50,154 nucleotides of DNA from a virus, in the IMG/VR virus record IMGVR_UViG_3300037041_001770, positions 1-50,154 of that record; one strand, given 5' to 3'. This document shows positions 8,801 through 18,211 of this stretch, one piece after another. Position 1 is the stretch's first letter; each line of letters begins with the position of its first letter. A program made the position numbers and the translations under genes. The notes below the pieces were generated by a model. The model was not told where the DNA came from, did not search any database, and was given only the letters and a program-made list of their open reading frames with translations.

Positions 8801-11083
8801 AATATTGTCGATGATTTGAAGGGTAGAGTAGAGGGGCGAAGTCAAGAAATCAAGAAAATGGAAGAGGCTCTTAGATTATCCAATGATCTTTATGGCAGAT
8901 CAAAACAAGCAATAGCAGAATCTAAAGTTCAAGTAGATAAAATGTTTGATACTGGACTCGCACGAGTACAGATGGATTTACTTAATGAGCTGAATATAAA
9001 ACGACAAGAGATGCAAGACAATGTAAACAAAGAAACCCTAACCCAATTCGAAAACATAAACCTTGCATACGAAAAAGAAAAAGAGCTTTTAGATATCAAG
9101 CGTCAACAGTACGAAACACAGGGGTTAATGAATGAGTCAATGAAAGCTCAATTCGGTCAAATGGATGAACTTCTTAAGCAACAAAAAGAATTGCAGATAA
9201 AAAAAGCTCCAGGCAAAGAGTCCGAAGCATTAGAAAAAACAGGTTCAAATATTGCGGGATCAATTGCATCTACCTTCTCAACTGGTGCTATGGGAATGGT
9301 AACTGGCGCTATGGGTATGGTATCGGCAATTGCTGATATTGTAGATAAGATATTAGACTTTGTGCCTCAGTTTATAAATAAAATAGCTGGTATATTTGAT
9401 AAGATCACAAACCTTCCTAAAGTCCTTTTAGACTCTGTTAAAAACCTATCTCGCGCTGCTATTGATATGGTTAAAAATGCAATACCTAACCTTATCAATT
9501 ATCTTCCTGATATTGTTGATGAGCTTATTACTCTTCTATTTGAGGGCCTTCCCGATGCTTTCATGAGTCTCATTGATTCTCTTCCTGATATCATAAATAA
9601 ATTCATGGATAGATTACCAGAACTTGTAGAGAGAATCATAACGGGATTAATCGAAAGCGCGCCAAGAATAATGGCTATGATGATTCAAGCTCAAATAACC
9701 TTGATACCAGCACTTTGGAAGGCATGGTATAAATATATGCTTAAAATACCTGGAATAATTGTTAATGGCATTGTTGAAGGGCTAAAGAAAATTGGTAATC
9801 TATTCAAAGGAATTTCAATCAAAGGGCCTAATATTAAAAAGACTGTCGAAGGTCTTAAGCTTGGCATGAAGGCAGCAACTAAAACACTTACGGGAGAAGC
9901 GAGTAAACTATTCCAGGTAATGGATTTAGGGGCAAGCGATACAACAAAAGATGCTTTGAAAGATATTCCTGGAAATATTGAGAAGGGCGCAAAGAAAGCA
10001 GTTGATTACCTGACTATGTGGTGGAGAAAACTTATAAAAGAACTCCAAGCAGTATGGGACGGTATTGTTTCGGTATGGCGAAACCTATGGGATGGTATCA
10101 AAGTTATTTGGAGTGAATTAATTAGGGCCGGTAAAGCTGTTGTGGAATTTCTAAAAAATGTTTGGGATAAAGCCGTAAGTGCTCTTAAATCTGTATTTGA
10201 TTTTCTAAAATCTGTTTGGGATGAAATATGGAAATTTTTCGATGAAAAAATTATACAGCCATTAAAAGATGCGTGGAACGAGGTATGGAAATTTTTCGAT
10301 GAAAAAATCATACAGCCACTTACTGCGGCCTGGAATGCTGTATGGAAATTTTTTGATGAAAATATCATACAACCAATATCTAAAGTTTTTTCATCGATTA
10401 GTGAAATACTATTTAAGGCAGTAGATGGCTTTAGAGATGTTTTCGATTTTTTTATGAAGGGTATAACCTTTATTGTTTCTATTTTTAAGGGAGTAGCTGA
10501 ACTTTTAAAACCAATAGCCGACGTATTTTCTAAAGTTTTTGGAGGAATAGCCGACGTATTTAGCGCGGTAGATTGGTCAAGCATAGGAACAAAAATAGGC
10601 GAAGCATTCAGTAGCGTATTTGACGGGGTAAAAGGCTTCTTTTCAAAATTCTACAATACGCTTGCCGATCTTATAAACGCCATGAAGATACCAGCTTTTG
10701 AATATGGCGTGAGTATCTTAGGCAAAAAATACTCAGGTAAGTTATGGAATGAAATCGACCTTGTTCCAGGCAATATAGCATATCTTGCTGATGGTGGATT
10801 TATTCCAAGGGGAACGGATACTATCCCAGCAATGTTAAGTCCTGGCGAGTTTGTGCTAAACAAAAATGCTACCCAAGGTTTAGGATTAAACTTTCTGAAT
10901 AATCTTAATAGAGGAGGCGGCCAAACTTCTCAGCCTAACATAACGCTAAATATTCAAATCGAAACAACTCAGCCTATCGATGAAACATTCTTTAGAAATA
11001 ACCTTATGCCAAGAATAAAAGACGATATCAGAAGAAGAACTTTAAATGGTGAATTTATCATCTCAAGCAAAGGGGTCCGTTAA
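5867..11083 (+). CDS. Tape measure protein
   Basis: 1738 residues, the longest gene in the window. In siphophages this protein spans the tail lumen and sets tail length. The N-terminal 150 residues are coiled-coil (AEKQVIKLGQELEILNKK onward). Several hydrophobic stretches lie around residues 290-340 and 560-700. A charged coiled-coil occupies about 780-1110, followed by glycine/alanine-rich hydrophobic helices near 1130-1260. Three tandem 19-residue repeats carrying WKFFDEKIIQP lie near residues 1455-1510. The C-terminus has the common closing motif GGFIPRGTDTIPAMLSPGEF. The start is the ATG at 5867; an ATG at 5862 is out of frame. A 192-residue open frame on the opposite strand over the repeats is a shadow. 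Confidence 0.93.
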   Translation: MAVTENMLVDIQVKSGDAEKQVIKLGQELEILNKKVVSNNEAIKRSSAEFARNSSAINMAVNNYDRTQSTIKNTDTSVKKLNQSLATSSQTMVQYNSSTAMANTTVMKMSSNIRNLEMAVNSLTMNVQFLIRSIKYFTDPKVLKNISDVSNVLGALAYSKGMGGTANALREVGKSFDTLSTKSQNFRDNADNNLNDVVERARLLNEVVEKSPSAFKVLSGAIALAAGDMVYSYSKAQKANKALDSQILTTGETSRKTFSKLATDVEKPVSGFSKMTAGIRHSASAVEALSLLSPVLIILGNKLKESENAFIRWGGVIMKTIGIISAGLMGFIGLALGAFAALSISIGNNILASTQEAMDKFIKFESVMAQFKFTVQGFSKVFGVDAVGSMEYWNKTMQQLYKTTVFTREELSKSIKLLIAEGQVIGLTVEDNTKLLDRAADVAAATGRDLYEVTQMIINGLTNNADAVLGLGIDIRNTSLAHSKYVEESGLAVEQMSAQELAMARLNALYEKTVPLVGAAANQTKTIAGSNMIYQKTLTDISVAIGQTGTATELYYASINKFLSVIRDLPKPLLSTYGSLKDILGVTLVIIGQMLKLGAVVFALTTVFKLLNFVLSSTWGITVSLSATLLYLGTVILPITAFVIALIASMKDLIDTSKGFEDTLKSVTGSLFVFSETVDGAEKSTFSFASGINRLINIALLPFKIVLIAIADTVNIFGIAFINIKKIFTSNDKTISEYNSKLNILWSRLRDLSNATGKAFKALDFFSESSALAASKTKELIDTQEKGANLTQKYKERVLKLAAAINEGFDKGIERQKFLGNEFDKSIATYKQAQNELNNVFKTKSTDKDAAQKYADNERKVLQASLEIDKLRLDTLKKINEQRKTLETEILRSQGRNIEAINREKIENLKAIDEQIAGLKLLENFKQEDLKTLEETRKLIEKSSDIKVGEERSKSLQKAIEAEKLLADLKRENARLDKNIVDDLKGRVEGRSQEIKKMEEALRLSNDLYGRSKQAIAESKVQVDKMFDTGLARVQMDLLNELNIKRQEMQDNVNKETLTQFENINLAYEKEKELLDIKRQQYETQGLMNESMKAQFGQMDELLKQQKELQIKKAPGKESEALEKTGSNIAGSIASTFSTGAMGMVTGAMGMVSAIADIVDKILDFVPQFINKIAGIFDKITNLPKVLLDSVKNLSRAAIDMVKNAIPNLINYLPDIVDELITLLFEGLPDAFMSLIDSLPDIINKFMDRLPELVERIITGLIESAPRIMAMMIQAQITLIPALWKAWYKYMLKIPGIIVNGIVEGLKKIGNLFKGISIKGPNIKKTVEGLKLGMKAATKTLTGEASKLFQVMDLGASDTTKDALKDIPGNIEKGAKKAVDYLTMWWRKLIKELQAVWDGIVSVWRNLWDGIKVIWSELIRAGKAVVEFLKNVWDKAVSALKSVFDFLKSVWDEIWKFFDEKIIQPLKDAWNEVWKFFDEKIIQPLTAAWNAVWKFFDENIIQPISKVFSSISEILFKAVDGFRDVFDFFMKGITFIVSIFKGVAELLKPIADVFSKVFGGIADVFSAVDWSSIGTKIGEAFSSVFDGVKGFFSKFYNTLADLINAMKIPAFEYGVSILGKKYSGKLWNEIDLVPGNIAYLADGGFIPRGTDTIPAMLSPGEFVLNKNATQGLGLNFLNNLNRGGGQTSQPNITLNIQIETTQPIDETFFRNNLMPRIKDDIRRRTLNGEFIISSKGVR
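10227..10397 (+). repeat. Three tandem 57-bp repeats in the tape measure gene
   Basis: Units start at 10227, 10284 and 10341 with the same opening (TATGGAAATTTTT). Each codes for 19 residues, and the unit is an exact number of codons, so copy changes would alter tail length in frame. Confidence 0.85.
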
Positions 11084-12756
11084 TGACTAACCCAGTAACT
11101 CAAGGCTACCTTGAAAATCCATATTTAGAAGGAAATTACTTAGCTGGAACTGCTCAATTTGCATTTGGCCAGCAAGTTAAAATGATGATTACAAAAAGAG
11201 AATCTTATGGGATGCAAGCCCAGAAGATAATCAAAGACGAGATAAACTCTTTAGGTATGGAGGTATCAAGGTCAATAGCTAATATGCCAAAAGCTTTTGG
11301 TATGGAAATGATCGGGGGATTATTTAAACAGGCGACTATAGGCAAACAAGTTCAAAAAATAATAGAAAACTCTGAATATCTAGCCAATCAAGTTGAAGCT
11401 GTTTTGATTAAAGATTATACAACAGGCATTCAGGTTGAGCTTATCATTGATGCCAGCCATACAATGGGCTATCAGGTCAAAGCCCAAATGCTTGACGAGT
11501 ATGACTTTAAAGCCATGCAAACCGAAGCAAGACTATTCAAAGATAAGTCTCAGGCTTTCGAAGTGAAAAGAATCATTAAGAATTATCTATCTGAAAATGC
11601 ATCACAGTTTAAAGGCTACCTTCTCGATAGGATGGACAGCGCAGGGATGGAGGTAAGGCGAGACAAAAGCTTTCCGCATATATCTTGCTCAGGCTTCGGC
11701 TATCTTAATCAGCCATACCTGACCACGGCATATCTTGCGGCTGGTTACTGTGTTCCTGGTCCTATGCAGATAGAGCTTTTACTAAAGAAAAATGCACCGC
11801 GTGGGATAGAAGTAAATAGGATAGTCGAAACATTTACCCAAGTTGCTGTTGAAGTTAAAAAGGTGATTGCTGATAAGCTCTACTCATTCGGGATGCAAAT
11901 AGAAAGATTCAGGGCAACAAACGCCGGTATGCAAGTTAGGTTTATTCTCTATAATGATTACAATTTGCGCGTTCTTTGTGACTTCCCGTCAAGGGGGGTT
12001 ACAGGGAATAACTGGACATCTTCATCAACAGCGGCGGGTGACTTCTCCGTCAATAATGTCAATACCGATATTGTTGAACAGAGATGGCAATCAGTAACGG
12101 GAGTTAAATTTTCAACGCTGGTATGCGATACCCAAAAAACTCAGGGTATCGGTGTTGATACGCTGGCAATCTTAAACCATAACTTTACGACTTCGGCAGC
12201 GATATCATTAGAAGCTTCAAATCAATCTGACTTTTCAACAGTGGGATTTCAAAAGAATCTAACGATAAACAGAAATGAGGATATCTACTACATAGCTCCA
12301 ACCTACCCGACTCAGCAGTTTAGATATTGGCGTCTTATCTGCAATGATCCAACAAACCCAGATAACTACTTAAGAATTGGGACAATCGTATTTGGTAGCT
12401 CAATTATTATGCAGGGTGAAAGCTTTGTTGATACGGTTCGTAAGAGAAAAATACATTTTTCGGATAAAGTTGAAACAGAAGGCTACACGAATGTAAGCAA
12501 CGATAGATCACTTAAAAGGGCAATCAATATTGACTTTCTAAAGATCGCTTACGCACGGGGGAACTATAACGCGCTAACCAATGTTTTTGACTATTCGCGC
12601 ACAAGCCTAAAATGTCTTTGGATACCCGACCCACTTAAACCCTCTCGCTTTGCTGTGTTCGGAAAGCTTGCGACTATGCCAGAAGAAACCCATTTGAATA
12701 TGGGAACGGGCGCGGATTATGTCGATTTTTCCATGGAGGTCGATGAAAGCTTATGA
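11083..12756 (+). CDS. Tail protein with GMQV-type repeats (distal tail / fibre)
   Basis: 557 residues, overlapping the tape measure stop by one base. The N-terminal 290 residues are built from about 17 degenerate repeats of 14-17 residues of the form G-M/x-Q/E-V-x-x-x-I, for example GMQAQKIIKDEI, GMEVSRSI, GIQVELII and FEVKRIIKN. The repeats are interrupted around 190-225 by YLNQPYLTTAYLAAGY, which echoes the N-terminal GYLENPYLEGNYLAG. The C-terminal part (about 300-557) is beta-rich with LAILNHNFTTSAAISLEASNQ, resembling a jelly-roll or discoidin-like domain of distal tail proteins. It sits directly after the tape measure, where the distal tail protein is expected. I do not recognise a named family for the repeats. 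Confidence 0.7.
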   Translation: MTNPVTQGYLENPYLEGNYLAGTAQFAFGQQVKMMITKRESYGMQAQKIIKDEINSLGMEVSRSIANMPKAFGMEMIGGLFKQATIGKQVQKIIENSEYLANQVEAVLIKDYTTGIQVELIIDASHTMGYQVKAQMLDEYDFKAMQTEARLFKDKSQAFEVKRIIKNYLSENASQFKGYLLDRMDSAGMEVRRDKSFPHISCSGFGYLNQPYLTTAYLAAGYCVPGPMQIELLLKKNAPRGIEVNRIVETFTQVAVEVKKVIADKLYSFGMQIERFRATNAGMQVRFILYNDYNLRVLCDFPSRGVTGNNWTSSSTAAGDFSVNNVNTDIVEQRWQSVTGVKFSTLVCDTQKTQGIGVDTLAILNHNFTTSAAISLEASNQSDFSTVGFQKNLTINRNEDIYYIAPTYPTQQFRYWRLICNDPTNPDNYLRIGTIVFGSSIIMQGESFVDTVRKRKIHFSDKVETEGYTNVSNDRSLKRAINIDFLKIAYARGNYNALTNVFDYSRTSLKCLWIPDPLKPSRFAVFGKLATMPEETHLNMGTGADYVDFSMEVDESL

Positions 12757-14726
12757 GTAGTTCAGACAGAAAACCTTATTTATCCTCAACGTCAATCGAT
12801 CAAGACTTGCTTGATGATTGCTCAGATAATCTTGAAAATCGTCTTGAGCTGGTTGTTGAAATTCAAACGCCGGACGGGACCATATATGCGAGTGATCGCA
12901 ACAAATATGTTGGCAGCACATTTTATGAAGCTTTACTTAACTTCCCTGTCATCAATCGAACGATTGGCGAGTGGTTAGCTCCAGACCTTCAATTCTCTTC
13001 AATCAATATTGACCTGTCAAATGTGGATGGGAGATTTAATAAATATCTTCCTGGCGGCGCAAACTTCGGCAACTGGATTGGTAAAAGGGTATTGGTGAAG
13101 CTTGGTATTGCCGAGTCTCTGGCTTCATACCGCACCATATTCGAGGGATTCGTAACCGATATAGGCGGCTTCAAACGCTCGGTAAGCTCTATAACAATCA
13201 TAGCGCGTGATAAGTTCGACACAATAAACGCTAGCTTTCCAAAAGTTCTTTTGACAAAAACCAGCTACCCGATGCTTGAAGAAAAAAACATTAACAAGCT
13301 TCTTCCTGTCATTTATGGAAGCTGGAAAGAGGAGTTAGAACCAGACCCTGCAATTGTTCCCTCATACTGTACAAATGGCACAGACCCTCTAGTTGATTTC
13401 AAAGAAAGAATTGTTGAGATATCGATTAGTAGTCCTGCAATTTTTACATGCAATGAGCACCACTTGCAAAATGGCGATAAAGTTCAGCTCAATACAAGCG
13501 GGGCTTTGCCGAGTCCACTTGTGGCCGAGAGTGATTATTATGTCAAAAGCATATCGGGCGATATCACCTTTGAACTTTCAACGACTCCGGGCGGCGGCTC
13601 GATAAACACAAGCGGCGGCCAAAGCGGTGTGCACAAATTTATAGCATCGCCAACAGCAACAGCAAGAAATTCAAAATATGTCATATCTGAAAACAGCCTA
13701 AAGGAGCTTGTTACAACAGAAATCTACATGAAAAGAAGTGAGGTTTATAATCTTGTTCCTATCGGTGAAATCGAGAACATTGGAACAGATAATCGCACGT
13801 TCGAAGTAAAGCAAAGAACAGCCACTCTTTGGGTCGATAATGGCGAGAGCGCCCTAGTCGCTTACGAGTGGGAAAGCGGCGATGAATTTTTTATTAGGTG
13901 TATCGGTTTGGACCTTGATATCTATACCGACAACATAATCAGCCAATGCAAGCATATCCTTCTGACTCATGGGGGAATTGGAATTGGTGATTTTGATAGC
14001 TCTTGGGATTACTATAGAGCAAAGTCATCGCCAGCAGAGAGCGCCATAGCTCAATTCAAATCAAGGATATGGCTACAAGAAGCGCAAGGGGCATTGTCTT
14101 ATGTTCTCTCCATGCTTGAGCAGGTAAGGCTTGAGGCTTTTATTGATGCAAACCTCAAGCTAAAACTTTCATCTCTGCACTTTGACGAATTTGTAAGTAA
14201 TCCGACATTTGTTATAAAAAATTGGGATATCGAAAAAGGTTCATTCACTACCTCAGTGGATGACAAAAACAATTTCAATCGGGCGCAAGCTGTCTTTAAC
14301 TTTTCACCGATTCGAAACGAAAACGCACGCTCTACAAAGATCCATAAAAACCAAGACTCAATAACACAAATTGGTAAAGAGATTTCTAAAAAACTTGTCT
14401 TTCCAAATCTGTATCAAGAAACCGTTGTTTCTTCACAATTAATAGAGATTTTGAAATTAGCATCGGCTACCATCGAAATCATAAGTTGTACAGTGACGTG
14501 GAGAAGTTTACTTAAAGACATTAGCCAATTTGCCCTACTTGATGTTAAAATTGGTTCGAGTGAATTTGAGCTTGTGACATGTCAAATTAGAGAAATTGGG
14601 TATGATCCCCAAGGACTTAAGCTACCGATCAAGCTTTGGTCTTTCCAAATGTGTCCTTATCCAGGCTATGAGCCAGGATATGCGGGTACAGTTGGGGGTT
14701 TTAACGCGAACATAACTTTCGAATAA
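12753..14726 (+). CDS. Tail hub / tail-tip protein
   Basis: 657 residues, start overlapping the previous stop by four bases (ATGA). The first 200 residues include LELVVEIQTPDGTIYASDRN, SSINIDLSNVDGRFNKYLPGG and YRTIFEGFVTDIG, a layout typical of siphophage tail hub (tail-associated) proteins. Around 210-290 lies an inserted beta domain (FTCNEHHLQNGDKVQL, ALPSP, YYVKSISGDITFELSTT). Phage tail proteins often carry this small sandwich repeat, with the pattern H-x-L-x-x-GD-x-V then YYV. The C-terminus (about 430-640) resumes hub-like sequence with ISQFALLDVKIGSSEFELV. It most likely closes the distal end of the tube and anchors the fibres encoded next. Confidence 0.72.
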   Translation: MSSSDRKPYLSSTSIDQDLLDDCSDNLENRLELVVEIQTPDGTIYASDRNKYVGSTFYEALLNFPVINRTIGEWLAPDLQFSSINIDLSNVDGRFNKYLPGGANFGNWIGKRVLVKLGIAESLASYRTIFEGFVTDIGGFKRSVSSITIIARDKFDTINASFPKVLLTKTSYPMLEEKNINKLLPVIYGSWKEELEPDPAIVPSYCTNGTDPLVDFKERIVEISISSPAIFTCNEHHLQNGDKVQLNTSGALPSPLVAESDYYVKSISGDITFELSTTPGGGSINTSGGQSGVHKFIASPTATARNSKYVISENSLKELVTTEIYMKRSEVYNLVPIGEIENIGTDNRTFEVKQRTATLWVDNGESALVAYEWESGDEFFIRCIGLDLDIYTDNIISQCKHILLTHGGIGIGDFDSSWDYYRAKSSPAESAIAQFKSRIWLQEAQGALSYVLSMLEQVRLEAFIDANLKLKLSSLHFDEFVSNPTFVIKNWDIEKGSFTTSVDDKNNFNRAQAVFNFSPIRNENARSTKIHKNQDSITQIGKEISKKLVFPNLYQETVVSSQLIEILKLASATIEIISCTVTWRSLLKDISQFALLDVKIGSSEFELVTCQIREIGYDPQGLKLPIKLWSFQMCPYPGYEPGYAGTVGGFNANITFE

Positions 14727-14738
14727 GGGGTTTAGAAA

Positions 14739-15428
14739 ATGGCGGTACTTTTAACAGTTAGCGAAACACTTAGCGGCGCGGCGTTCAACGATGACCTTGA
14801 AGGGCCTGATGGTATCGGTATTGACCTTGGATCTTGTATCAACGGACAATATGCGCCAATCATTTCTCAGCCAGCGAATACGGGTCACAAGAATGTCTAT
14901 ATTCGGCATGACGCAGTTGTAGACCCGATCACTGATGTTAAAACCTTTCTACAACAATTTGGCGTAGGTACAGGCTTCACATACGGCGGCGCGAATTCAG
15001 CGGCTACCGACCTAACCACAATTCTTAATATGGGTGACGCCTCAGCCTCAGCGAATCCAAACAATGCTGATGGCCTTGCGGGTGGACTTCATATCGATAT
15101 GGATTGGCAGGTATCCACGGCAAACCAGTTTTCACCAACACGGATTGGTAGCCAAGTGAGAATTTATGGCGATGGCGGCGGCGCGGCAAGCGGGGAAGGT
15201 CGCAGCTTACTAACAGCAATTCCCATGCATGTTGATGCAATGAGTTTTGATAGCGCGGGAACTGAGGTAGACGCAACGACTCCTCAAGCTGGAAAAATTG
15301 GAAAAATAGGCGATGCAGTTTTAGGTGATCGTGCTCATTCAAGAATGAGATTTTTCCTCAGAAATGATGAAGTGGACGGCGGCATACTTCAGTGGGAGAT
15401 TGTTTTTGCGTACTCGTATACTGCTTGA
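14739..15428 (+). CDS. Tail-tip structural protein
   Basis: 229 residues, preceded by a GGGG ribosome site (aaggggtttagaaaATG) of the kind used throughout this operon. The sequence is glycine- and alanine-rich beta structure, with DGIGIDLGSCINGQ, YIRHDAVVDPI and a C-terminal MRFFLRNDEVDGGILQWEIV. This pattern recurs in siphophage tail modules that follow the hub protein. Exact function is not known. Position suggests a component of the baseplate or fibre attachment ring. Confidence 0.6.
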   Translation: MAVLLTVSETLSGAAFNDDLEGPDGIGIDLGSCINGQYAPIISQPANTGHKNVYIRHDAVVDPITDVKTFLQQFGVGTGFTYGGANSAATDLTTILNMGDASASANPNNADGLAGGLHIDMDWQVSTANQFSPTRIGSQVRIYGDGGGAASGEGRSLLTAIPMHVDAMSFDSAGTEVDATTPQAGKIGKIGDAVLGDRAHSRMRFFLRNDEVDGGILQWEIVFAYSYTA

Positions 15429-15442
15429 TATAAGGTGTTGAT

Positions 15443-15847
15443 ATGTTTGGACAAAATCTATTTGATATGCGCTTTCGGTTCGAATTTTCGGACGGTAAGC
15501 CAACGATGTTTGGTAAATGGAACGACACGAACAAGCACGCAAAAAAACAGGCTTGGAGTGTTAATAGAAACGGTCTTTCCCGTGTGATGATTGAAGCAAG
15601 AAACATAGAAACGGGAGAAATTAAGGTTGTAGTTGATTGCCCTGGTCATGACTATCGCTTCATGCAATGGCGTGCGGTGCGGTCAGTCAATCTTAACGCG
15701 CTATCAAATCAAACTTTGACAAGAAACATCGGGCTAGTCTTATGGACAAGCTCCAAAAAAATATACGTCTATAACTGGGGGAAAGTTGAAATAGAGGAAC
15801 TAAGTATTGATGATAAAAAATATCACTTTGCAGCTTATGGGAGATAA
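15443..15847 (+). CDS. Tail-module hypothetical protein
   Basis: 134 residues, beginning MFGQNLFDMRFRFEFSDGKP, with an AAGGTG ribosome site. A beta-rich protein with RFEFSDG, W-N-D and VVDCPGHDYRFMQW segments. A small protein of this type is seen in the tail modules of several marine and environmental siphophages just before the fibre gene. No catalytic motif is visible. The overlapping open frames on the other strand (15339-15667) are shadows. Confidence 0.55.
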   Translation: MFGQNLFDMRFRFEFSDGKPTMFGKWNDTNKHAKKQAWSVNRNGLSRVMIEARNIETGEIKVVVDCPGHDYRFMQWRAVRSVNLNALSNQTLTRNIGLVLWTSSKKIYVYNWGKVEIEELSIDDKKYHFAAYGR

Positions 15848-15851
15848 GTAA

Positions 15852-18200
15852 ATGACAGTAGTGTCAAAACTAAAGCTTAACCATCCACCCTTGGGGGATG
15901 AAGGTGGTTCGGCATTGCATACATCAGTAGAGGCTATCTATCAAAAGGTAGGCGACTCTATAAACTCACGCTTTTTTGTTTATGAGAATCTAGCAGATAC
16001 AGCAAGCATTGACTTTGATCACAACTTTATTACCGACTTTGCAAATCTAAGAATCGATCTTTATGCTTACAATGACGTAACTGATGAAATCACGTTAATT
16101 ACTGATTTGTCAGATTGGGTTATTGCTGAAAAAGTAGGTAACGAAACAACGCACGTCAGAGTCACGAACAACACGGGATCGGTTCAGGATATCGGCATTA
16201 TCATCATGCTTGATCCAATCAAGCTTGGTAATCTCAAAAATGTTGATGTTCCAACTCCCGAAGATGGTCAGGCTCTTGTTTTTGATTCTGCTACCGGCAA
16301 ATGGAAGGCGGGGGCCTCTGGTGATGCCTCTTTTAAATTCCAATCGCTGAATGCTGGAATACTTACGGTTAAAAAGGGTTTCTTGTTTCTCTCTTCAAAA
16401 GAGGAGCTTTACGCGGCAAATGATATTCTGATAACTCTCGCAAGTTATATCAGCTCAGATGGTGCGTACTACGGATATATTGATAGGCTTAGACTTGGTC
16501 AACCAGCTATCGTGGGCGGTCGCAAGCTTGTAGCTGTTGATGATACCATGTGGCTTTTTAGCACAACTTCACCGGATAATATCAACTCCTCTCGCTATAT
16601 CGGTGTAGGTATTGTGGTCAGGGCTGGCGGTGTATTTACCACTTTCGCAACTCTCGCGACTCGCCTTCATGATGTTGCTCTTGGGGTAGATGGATCTTTG
16701 GAGCATACTGTTTCATATACTGCGCTTGGTGATATTGGATCGATTGGACAAAGAAAAGCTGGTCATGTTTTAACAAGTAATTCTTTCCCAGTTGCAGCAT
16801 ATGCAGCTACAAGTTTTTTTAATCTTGCAGCGAATCCAAATGATGGCAATACGACCCTAGGCAAAAACCTAACCAACGACAATGCGGCCTTATTCAACGC
16901 GGATGATATTTTAGGCTCAGTTAATGCGGCGGCAACGCTGAATGGGACTAACCAAAGATTTTCAAGCACAAACGCGCATTTTGATCCCCAAGATTTAGGA
17001 AACACAATCGACTTTACAGCTGGCGGTTGGTTCAAAGCTACTAACTGGGCGGCTGCGGCTGGTCTATTTGGGCAATGGGTAGCTGCGGCGCTATCATTTG
17101 CGGTAGGGGTCGATGCTTCGGGTTATCCTTATGTGAAAGCAACAACAGACGGGGCAACAGCAAGCCAAGCAACAAGCGATACAGCACTAACAGGAACGGG
17201 ATGGCACCACTTCGCGGTTAGATACATTGCAGCTTCAAACAAGTTTGAACTGAAGGTGGACGGGGATCTTGTCGCTACTCTCACGCTAGGGGCAAATCTT
17301 TATAACGCGGGGGCTTCGCGGGTCTTTACCCTTGGATCACACCATAGCGCGGCATACTTTGCGGGAGTAGTCAGCAACTTCATGTTCTGCAATGGAACTG
17401 CCTATACTGATTCACAGCTGTCTAAAATTTGGGCAGCAAAGGAAACTCATTACCGCACGATTAGCACAGAATCACAACTTTGGTGGTTGTGGGTGAAGGG
17501 CGAGGGGATTCAGCGCAATGCTTTGGACCGTGTAGTTGATATCAATTCAGATGAGCTTTACTACAATCTTTTTGATATGCCAGCTACCAACGAAATTGCA
17601 ATGAAGCTTTATAATGGCGGGGCCGGTGGAGCTTCAAAGCCTTCAAAGCCAAGGGAACTTGAGCTAACTGTTGATCAACTCGATGCTATGCTGCCTCTTT
17701 CTCATGGCCTCGGAGCGGTTCCAGTCATTCAGTTTAAGGTCAAAAATATCGATGGTGACTATGAGACTTTAAATTCTGGTTCCTACTTTCTTTTGACAGC
17801 AACACAGATAAAGCTTGCGGGGGCTTCGCTGGTTTCGCTGTTCGGTACGGGTGTTACAGTGCTGCTTAATTATTCAACAGGGAACTTGTCGCAGTTTGTG
17901 CCGAACAGGTTTTGGAATAGTTATGTGACATCTTCGAATCAGGGTGTAGCTGTTAATGATCAGGCAATTTTTAACACAACTGGAGGAGCTAAAACGGCAA
18001 CTCTTCCCGCGTCTCCCGCGTGCGGTGATAAGGTTTTATTAGTCGATGGCCGTAGTAATTTTGGTGTTAATGCTTTGACACTCGATAGAAACGGCAAGCT
18101 AATAAATGGGGCGGCCTCTAACTTTGATTGTGATGTTTCCGGTGCGGTTTACACGGCAACTTTTATTGATGACACTTTTGGCTGGTTAATCAGCTTTTAA
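15852..18200 (+). CDS. Tail fibre with LamG / concanavalin-like domain
   Basis: 782 residues, no signal peptide. The N-terminal about 160 residues are probably the attachment domain (with NLADTASIDFDHNFITDF and a linker PEDGQALVFDSATGKWKAG, the common fibre motif). Residues about 350-540 form a LamG-like lectin domain: ATLNGTNQRFSS, FTAGGWFKA, GWHHFAVRYIAASNKFELKVDG and a closing FAGVVSNFMFCNG. LamG folds bind sugars. The C-terminus has FNTTGGAKTATLPASPACGDKV, a late fibre-tip segment. This is the best candidate for the main receptor-binding fibre, followed by three tail-collar tip proteins. Confidence 0.8.
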   Translation: MTVVSKLKLNHPPLGDEGGSALHTSVEAIYQKVGDSINSRFFVYENLADTASIDFDHNFITDFANLRIDLYAYNDVTDEITLITDLSDWVIAEKVGNETTHVRVTNNTGSVQDIGIIIMLDPIKLGNLKNVDVPTPEDGQALVFDSATGKWKAGASGDASFKFQSLNAGILTVKKGFLFLSSKEELYAANDILITLASYISSDGAYYGYIDRLRLGQPAIVGGRKLVAVDDTMWLFSTTSPDNINSSRYIGVGIVVRAGGVFTTFATLATRLHDVALGVDGSLEHTVSYTALGDIGSIGQRKAGHVLTSNSFPVAAYAATSFFNLAANPNDGNTTLGKNLTNDNAALFNADDILGSVNAAATLNGTNQRFSSTNAHFDPQDLGNTIDFTAGGWFKATNWAAAAGLFGQWVAAALSFAVGVDASGYPYVKATTDGATASQATSDTALTGTGWHHFAVRYIAASNKFELKVDGDLVATLTLGANLYNAGASRVFTLGSHHSAAYFAGVVSNFMFCNGTAYTDSQLSKIWAAKETHYRTISTESQLWWLWVKGEGIQRNALDRVVDINSDELYYNLFDMPATNEIAMKLYNGGAGGASKPSKPRELELTVDQLDAMLPLSHGLGAVPVIQFKVKNIDGDYETLNSGSYFLLTATQIKLAGASLVSLFGTGVTVLLNYSTGNLSQFVPNRFWNSYVTSSNQGVAVNDQAIFNTTGGAKTATLPASPACGDKVLLVDGRSNFGVNALTLDRNGKLINGAASNFDCDVSGAVYTATFIDDTFGWLISF

Positions 18201-18211
18201 CGGGGGTTAAA

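Noticed and set aside
10006-10584. 192-residue open frame on the minus strand
   Set aside because: It lies wholly over the tape measure repeats, has a repetitive low-complexity product, and no ribosome site or neighbour in that direction.
15025-15342. 105-residue minus-strand frame
   Set aside because: Shadow of the 14739 tail gene, with a composition typical of antisense reading and no start context.
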